A stretch of 9,857 bases of DNA, taken from positions 1 to 9,857 of the forward strand of contig JAGREZ010000265.1 of the NCBI GenBank assembly GCA_020446285.1, in the 5' to 3' direction. The stretch comes from Geminicoccaceae bacterium. Its GTDB lineage: Bacteria > Pseudomonadota > Alphaproteobacteria > Geminicoccales > Geminicoccaceae. The notes below the pieces were generated by a model. The model had not been told where the DNA came from. It saw only the letters and a program-made list of their open reading frames with translations, and did not search any database. Both the position numbers and the translations under genes were made by a program. Below are positions 6,088-9,857 of the stretch, piece by piece; within the stretch, counting starts at the first letter, position 1; every line of letters begins with the position of its first letter.

Positions 6088-6666
6088 ATGATGCAACAGG
6101 CCGACATTCGAACCAGACTCGACCAGGCGGCGATCCGCCTGTTTGCACGCCAGGGCGTTGCGGGCACATCGGTCCGGGATATCGCCCAGCTCGCACGCAT
6201 CGCCGACGGCACGCTCTACCGTCACTACAGTTCCAAGGATGCGATGGCGCGCAGCCTGTTCGAGCGGCACTACACCAGTCTCGGTGCGTCCTTTCTCGAA
6301 AGCGCGGCACGCCATGAAGGTATCGCCGCCAAACTGCGGGCGGTGATTGCCGGTGCCTACGAGCTCTTCGACAATGAGCGCGAGCTGTTCGGGTTCATTC
6401 TCCTCAGTCAGCACGATCATCTGGCAGCGATCGGGGAGCCCGATCCCTCGCCGGTCAATGTCATCCGCGATCTGCTCGCCGATGCCATGAAACGGGGTGA
6501 AATCGCCTCGGGCGATGCGGAATTCGCGGCCTCGCTGGCGCTCGGCATCGCCCTGCAGCCCGCAGTCTTCACGGTTTACGGCCGGCTCGACGGCCCTCTT
6601 TCGGCCCGTGCCGGACAGGTTGCGACCGCTGTCCTCGATGCGCTTGGAGGCGGCCATGAAACGTGA
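6088..6666 (+). CDS. TetR/AcrR family transcriptional regulator
   Basis: This 192-residue protein has a standard TetR N-terminal DNA-binding domain (about 8-55). The line-up is LDQAAIRLFARQGVAGTSV (helix 1), RDIAQLARIADGTLYRHYSSKDA (helix-turn-helix, 30-52) and the helix 4 start LFERHY. The C-terminal part (60-192) is the variable all-helical ligand-binding and dimerisation domain. It is presumed to be a homodimeric repressor of its own operon through the adjacent palindrome. The gene order (lipase-like hydrolase and acyltransferase/synthetase) suggests an acyl-chain ligand, but this cannot be read from the sequence. The ATG at 6088 is followed directly by another at 6091, and no Shine-Dalgarno sequence precedes either, unlike the downstream genes. 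The stop overlaps the start of the hydrolase gene by 11 bases. Confidence 0.95.
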   Translation: MMQQADIRTRLDQAAIRLFARQGVAGTSVRDIAQLARIADGTLYRHYSSKDAMARSLFERHYTSLGASFLESAARHEGIAAKLRAVIAGAYELFDNERELFGFILLSQHDHLAAIGEPDPSPVNVIRDLLADAMKRGEIASGDAEFAASLALGIALQPAVFTVYGRLDGPLSARAGQVATAVLDALGGGHET

Positions 6667-7537
6667 GATCCGCCTGCCCGCCTTTCGTCATTCCTTTACC
6701 GGCTGGAGCGACACGGCCCTCTTCGCCGGCTGGCATGTGCAAAGACATGTCGAGGAGAACCGGCACCGCCTCGTCGATCCCGATGGCGGTGTCGTTGCCG
6801 AGGGCCGGGCCGATGTCATGCTCGAACGCTGGCGAAACGAATGCGGAGACGGCGGCCATGCAGGCGACCGGGTCCTGCTGCTGCACGGCCTCTCGCGCAC
6901 CGGGCGGATCTATCACCGTCTCGGCCGGGTCCTCCATGATTGCGGTTTCACCGTCCTCGCGCCGAGCTATCCCTCGCTGCGTCAATCGCTCGACGACCAT
7001 GCCCGCGACATGCGCTGCCTGCTCGACTGCCAGCCCGGACATGCGAGGCTTTCCCTCGTCGGACACAGCCTCGGCGGCCTTCTCGTCCATCGTCTGGTGG
7101 ACGGACCCGGCGAATGGAAGGGCAGGCTCGCGCTCACCGCCGCCGTGCTCATCACGGTTCCGCACAAGGGATCGCGGCTCGGGGCGATGCTCGCACGTCA
7201 TCAGGCGGCGGCACGTCTCGCCGGGCCGTCGCTCGCGGATTGCCTGCCCGGACGCCAGCGCCTCGCATCCTTCGGCGACCTGCCGACGCTGAACATACTC
7301 GGCCTCACCGGATATCGCACGGGTTTCAATCCGGTGCTCGGCAGTGACAATGATTTCATCCTCACCGAGGATGAAATGCGGCTCGACGACCCCGTCAGGG
7401 AAGCGAGAATACCCAGTCCACACGGCGTCATTCATGGCTCGCCGCGAACGGCCATGCTGGTGCGCGATTTTCTTTGCGAAGCCCACGGGCTCCCCCATGG
7501 CCGGACGATCGAAGGGAAAGGGGATATCAAGCGATGA
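6656..7537 (+). CDS. Alpha/beta-hydrolase, lipase-like
   Basis: This 293-residue protein has an alpha/beta-hydrolase core from about residue 71. It shows the strand plus oxyanion motif VLLLHGLSRTG (73-83), the nucleophile elbow GHSLGG with S138, the LITVPHKGS block (165-173) typical of triacylglycerol-lipase/PGAP1-like esterases, and H260 in VIHGSP as the likely catalytic His. The acid is probably one of D231, D233 or D239. No signal peptide is evident, so a cytoplasmic or membrane-associated enzyme is likely. The first 70 residues, with several Trp (W17, W26, W59), are an extra N-terminal region of unknown role. The start is set by GGAGG 5 bases before the ATG; the longer in-frame start at 6497 lies deep inside tetR. 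It overlaps tetR by 11 nt and the next gene by 4 nt (ATGA), indicating translational coupling. The substrate is unknown; a lipid ester such as a phospholipid or lysophospholipid is inferred from the neighbours. Confidence 0.9.
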   Translation: MKREIRLPAFRHSFTGWSDTALFAGWHVQRHVEENRHRLVDPDGGVVAEGRADVMLERWRNECGDGGHAGDRVLLLHGLSRTGRIYHRLGRVLHDCGFTVLAPSYPSLRQSLDDHARDMRCLLDCQPGHARLSLVGHSLGGLLVHRLVDGPGEWKGRLALTAAVLITVPHKGSRLGAMLARHQAAARLAGPSLADCLPGRQRLASFGDLPTLNILGLTGYRTGFNPVLGSDNDFILTEDEMRLDDPVREARIPSPHGVIHGSPRTAMLVRDFLCEAHGLPHGRTIEGKGDIKR

Positions 7538-9857
7538 ACGACGCTCTTCTGCGCGGCCGGTTTGCCGGCCTGTTCTGGACCCAGTTTCTCGGCGCCCTGA
7601 ACGACAATTTCTTCAAGAACGCACTGGTCATTCTCACCCTCTACCGGCTGATGACGACCGATGAGGCCGAGATGACGGTCACGCTCGCGGCCGGCCTCTT
7701 CATCCTTCCCTTCTTCCTCTTCTCGGCGACGGCGGGCCAGCTCGCCGACCGGTATGACAAGGCGCTTCTCACCCGGCTCATCAAGATCGGCGAGATCTGC
7801 ATCATGATCGGCGGGGCACTGGCCCTGATGATCGGCCATGTGCCCTCGCTGCTCGCCATCCTCTTCCTGATGGGCACCCAGAGCACGCTCTTCGGGCCGA
7901 TCAAGTATGGCATCCTTCCGGACCTCGTCGGCCGGCGCGAACTGATGAACGCGAACGGGCTGATCGAGGGCGGAACCTTCCTCGCCATTCTCGTCGGCAC
8001 CATTCTGGGCGGCCTGCTCGTCGCCACCGATGGCGGCGTCTACTGGGTCGCCGCCGGTGTCATCCTTTTCGCCATCGCCGGCTATGCCACCAGCCGCATG
8101 ATACCCGCCCAGAAACCCGCCGACTCCTCCCTGCGCATCAACTGGAACATCGCCGGGGAAACGATATCGCTGATGCGCTATCTCGCATCGGATCGCCGGC
8201 TCTGGCTGGCTGCCATCGGCATCAGCTGGTTCTGGTTCGTCGGCGCTGTCTTTCTTGCCCAGGTACCGACCTTCGTCCGTGCGCTGATCGGCGGCGACGA
8301 ACATGTGGTGACCCTGTTCCTGACGCTGTTTTCCATCGGCATCGGCGTCGGTTCGGTCATGGCGGCACGGATCACGCGCAACCGCATCAGCACGGTTCCC
8401 GTACCGTTCGCCGCCATCGGCATGGCGATCTTCACCGTCGACCTGTTCTTCGCCGCCCGCGCGGTCCCGCCGGCCGACGGGCTCATGACCCTGGGCACCT
8501 TTGTCGGCGAGCCCTTTGCATGGCGGATCATGATCGACCTTGCGGGAATTGCCTTCTCGGGCGGTCTTTTCGTGGTGCCACTGTTTGCCGCGGTCCAGTC
8601 CTGGGCGCCGGTCGAACTGCGTTCGCGGGTGATCGCCGCGGTCAACATCGTCAATTCCGGCTTCATGGTCGCATCGAGCCTTCTCACGCTCGTCCTGCAA
8701 TCCATCGGCCTCGATGTCGCCCAGATCTTCCTCGTCATCGGCATCGCCAACGTGCTCGCCGCCATCCACGTCGTGCGGCTCCTGCCCGATGACCTGCTGC
8801 GCGGCACCGCCCGGTTCCTGTTCGGCCTGTTCTACCGTCTCGAGGTTACCGGCATCGAAAATCTCGACAAGGCCGGCGAACGGCGGGTCGTCGTGGTCAA
8901 TCACATGAGCCTGCTCGATGCACCGATCATGCTCTCGCTCCTGCAGGACAAGCCGCTTTTCGCGATCTACACCGGCATGGCGAAACGCTGGTGGGTGAAA
9001 CCTTTCCTTGCGCTCGTCGAGGCGCTTCCGGTCGATCCGGGTCATCCCATGGCGGTCAAGGCACTCGTGGCGCGGGTGAAGGAGGGCAAGCCGCTCGTGA
9101 TCTTTCCCGAAGGCCGGATCACGGTCACGGGTGCGCTCATGAAGGTCTATGACGGTCCGGCGATGATCGCCGATCGCGCCGATGCGATGATCGTTCCCGT
9201 GCGCATCGAGGGGGCGGAACAGACCCCCTTCTCGCGCCTGACCCCGGCACAGATCCGCCGCCGCTGGTTTCCGAAGATCCGCATCACCTTCATGGAACCG
9301 CAAAAGCTCGATCTTCCCGAAAGGCTGCGCGGTCGCGAACGCCGGCTCGCGGCCGGAAACGCGCTCTATGACGTGATGGCGGAACTCGCGGCAAGAGTGC
9401 TGTTCGACAGGACGACCCTTTTCGAAGGCCTCGTCGCCGCCGGCCGCAAACACGGCATGGGGACGATCATCGCCGAGGACCCGCTCGAGAACCGGCTGTC
9501 CTATCGAAAGCTCATCGCCGGTGCGCTCGTGCTCGGCGACAGGTTGGCGAAGCATACCCGCGAACGGGAGAATGTCGGTCTCATGCTGCCCAACGCCGTC
9601 GCCGCGATCGCCGCGTTCATGGCGCTTCAGGTCAAAGGCCGCGTGCCGGCGATGATCAATTTCACCTCGGGATCGGCCAACATCATTGCCGGATGCCGGG
9701 GCAGCGAGATCGGCCTGATCGTGTCGTCACGCAGGTTCATCGAACAGGCGAGACTGGAGAATGTGGTGAAGGAGCTCGAGGGACAGGTCCGTTTCCTCTG
9801 GCTCGAGGATGTGCGCGAAACGATCGGCTTCTCCGATCGCATGCGCGGGCTCCTGCA
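7534..9857 (+). CDS. LplT-PlsC-Aas fusion: lysophospholipid transporter / 2-acyl-GPE acyltransferase / acyl-ACP synthetase (3' truncated)
   Basis: At least 774 residues are visible; the frame is still open at the window edge, and related fusions are, from memory, about 1,100-1,150 long. Residues 1 to about 415 form an MFS-type transporter like LplT, which flips lysophospholipids across the inner membrane. Visible marks are TQFLGALNDNFFKN (16-29), AGQLADRYDK (67-76) and FGPIKYGILP (120-129). Residues about 430-620 are a PlsC/LPLAT acyltransferase with H457 and D462 (HxxxxD), block II GMAKRW (481-486), block III FPEGR (524-528) and block IV VPVR (554-557). From about 627 begins an AMP-forming synthetase; PAMINFTSGSANIIAG (705-720) and IVSSRRF aligns with E. 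coli Aas PAMMNYTAG and IFTSRQF as I recall them. The adenylate-forming core lies beyond the window. Together these domains take up lysophospholipid and re-acylate it with acyl-ACP made in place. The start is set by the ATGA overlap with the hydrolase gene and GGGGA 9 bases upstream. Confidence 0.96.
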   Translation, partial: MNDALLRGRFAGLFWTQFLGALNDNFFKNALVILTLYRLMTTDEAEMTVTLAAGLFILPFFLFSATAGQLADRYDKALLTRLIKIGEICIMIGGALALMIGHVPSLLAILFLMGTQSTLFGPIKYGILPDLVGRRELMNANGLIEGGTFLAILVGTILGGLLVATDGGVYWVAAGVILFAIAGYATSRMIPAQKPADSSLRINWNIAGETISLMRYLASDRRLWLAAIGISWFWFVGAVFLAQVPTFVRALIGGDEHVVTLFLTLFSIGIGVGSVMAARITRNRISTVPVPFAAIGMAIFTVDLFFAARAVPPADGLMTLGTFVGEPFAWRIMIDLAGIAFSGGLFVVPLFAAVQSWAPVELRSRVIAAVNIVNSGFMVASSLLTLVLQSIGLDVAQIFLVIGIANVLAAIHVVRLLPDDLLRGTARFLFGLFYRLEVTGIENLDKAGERRVVVVNHMSLLDAPIMLSLLQDKPLFAIYTGMAKRWWVKPFLALVEALPVDPGHPMAVKALVARVKEGKPLVIFPEGRITVTGALMKVYDGPAMIADRADAMIVPVRIEGAEQTPFSRLTPAQIRRRWFPKIRITFMEPQKLDLPERLRGRERRLAAGNALYDVMAELAARVLFDRTTLFEGLVAAGRKHGMGTIIAEDPLENRLSYRKLIAGALVLGDRLAKHTRERENVGLMLPNAVAAIAAFMALQVKGRVPAMINFTSGSANIIAGCRGSEIGLIVSSRRFIEQARLENVVKELEGQVRFLWLEDVRETIGFSDRMRGLL

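Noticed and set aside
6497..6655. Longer start for the hydrolase inside tetR
   Set aside because: It would overlap tetR by 170 bases in another frame; the ATG at 6656 has GGAGG at ideal spacing.
6569..7498. A 309-codon - strand frame opposite the hydrolase
   Set aside because: Shadow of the GHSLGG hydrolase gene; no domain seen.
7432..9555. A 707-codon open frame on the - strand opposite the LplT-PlsC-Aas gene
   Set aside because: Its product is a Asp/Glu/His/Arg/Gly/Gln-rich string with no domain, as expected from the antisense of a GC-rich gene; the + strand carries clear MFS, PlsC and Aas motifs.
1..9857. CRISPR arrays, insertion sequences, prophage, toxin-antitoxin or defence genes
   Set aside because: Looked for direct repeats, terminal inverted repeats, transposase or integrase motifs and small paired genes; none seen. 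The region reads as stable chromosomal backbone.

Overview
The window looks like ordinary chromosomal DNA from a GC-rich Gram-negative bacterium, most likely an alphaproteobacterium. This is judged from the high third-position GC, the FadL-type outer-membrane porin, and the style of the DUF2062, DUF533 and AIM24 proteins. Genus cannot be fixed by eye. I see no rRNA, tRNA, CRISPR array, insertion sequence, phage gene or attachment site. Coding density is high, and the longest gene-free stretch is about 230 bases.

Left part (1-1419, + strand): a CDP-alcohol phosphatidyltransferase (PgsA-like phospholipid head-group enzyme), then after about 184 bases a small DUF2062 membrane protein. A very short possible divergent gene fragment sits at the left edge. 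Middle part (1479-4367, - strand): reading leftwards, an aldo/keto reductase of the D-threo-aldose dehydrogenase type, a DUF533/TerB-like protein, and a TIGR00266/AIM24 protein with an N-terminal GYF_2 domain. The AIM24 gene converges on DUF2062. The reductase is divergent from a FadL/OmpP1 long-chain fatty-acid porin (4539-5855, + strand), which is followed by a convincing hairpin terminator (5921-5948).

Right part (6088-9857, + strand): a tight three-gene operon. A TetR-family regulator overlaps an alpha/beta-hydrolase (GHSLGG) gene by 11 nt. The hydrolase gene in turn overlaps by 4 nt a very large gene for a fused LplT-like transporter, PlsC-like acyltransferase and Aas-type acyl-ACP synthetase, which runs off the right edge. 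A perfect 18-bp palindrome, TGAATGAACGTTCATTCA, lies 16 bases before the tetR start. As far as I recall, it has the same half-sites and spacing as the box bound by the acyl-CoA-sensing TetR protein FadR of Bacillus.

The shared theme is membrane lipid: head-group synthesis, fatty-acid uptake, a lipase-like hydrolase, and lysophospholipid flipping with re-acylation. The best candidate for something new is the self-regulated TetR/hydrolase/LplT-PlsC-Aas unit, which could be a phospholipid deacylation-reacylation (repair or scavenging) cassette under an acyl-chain-responsive repressor. Each family is known; the combined function and the ligand are inference.
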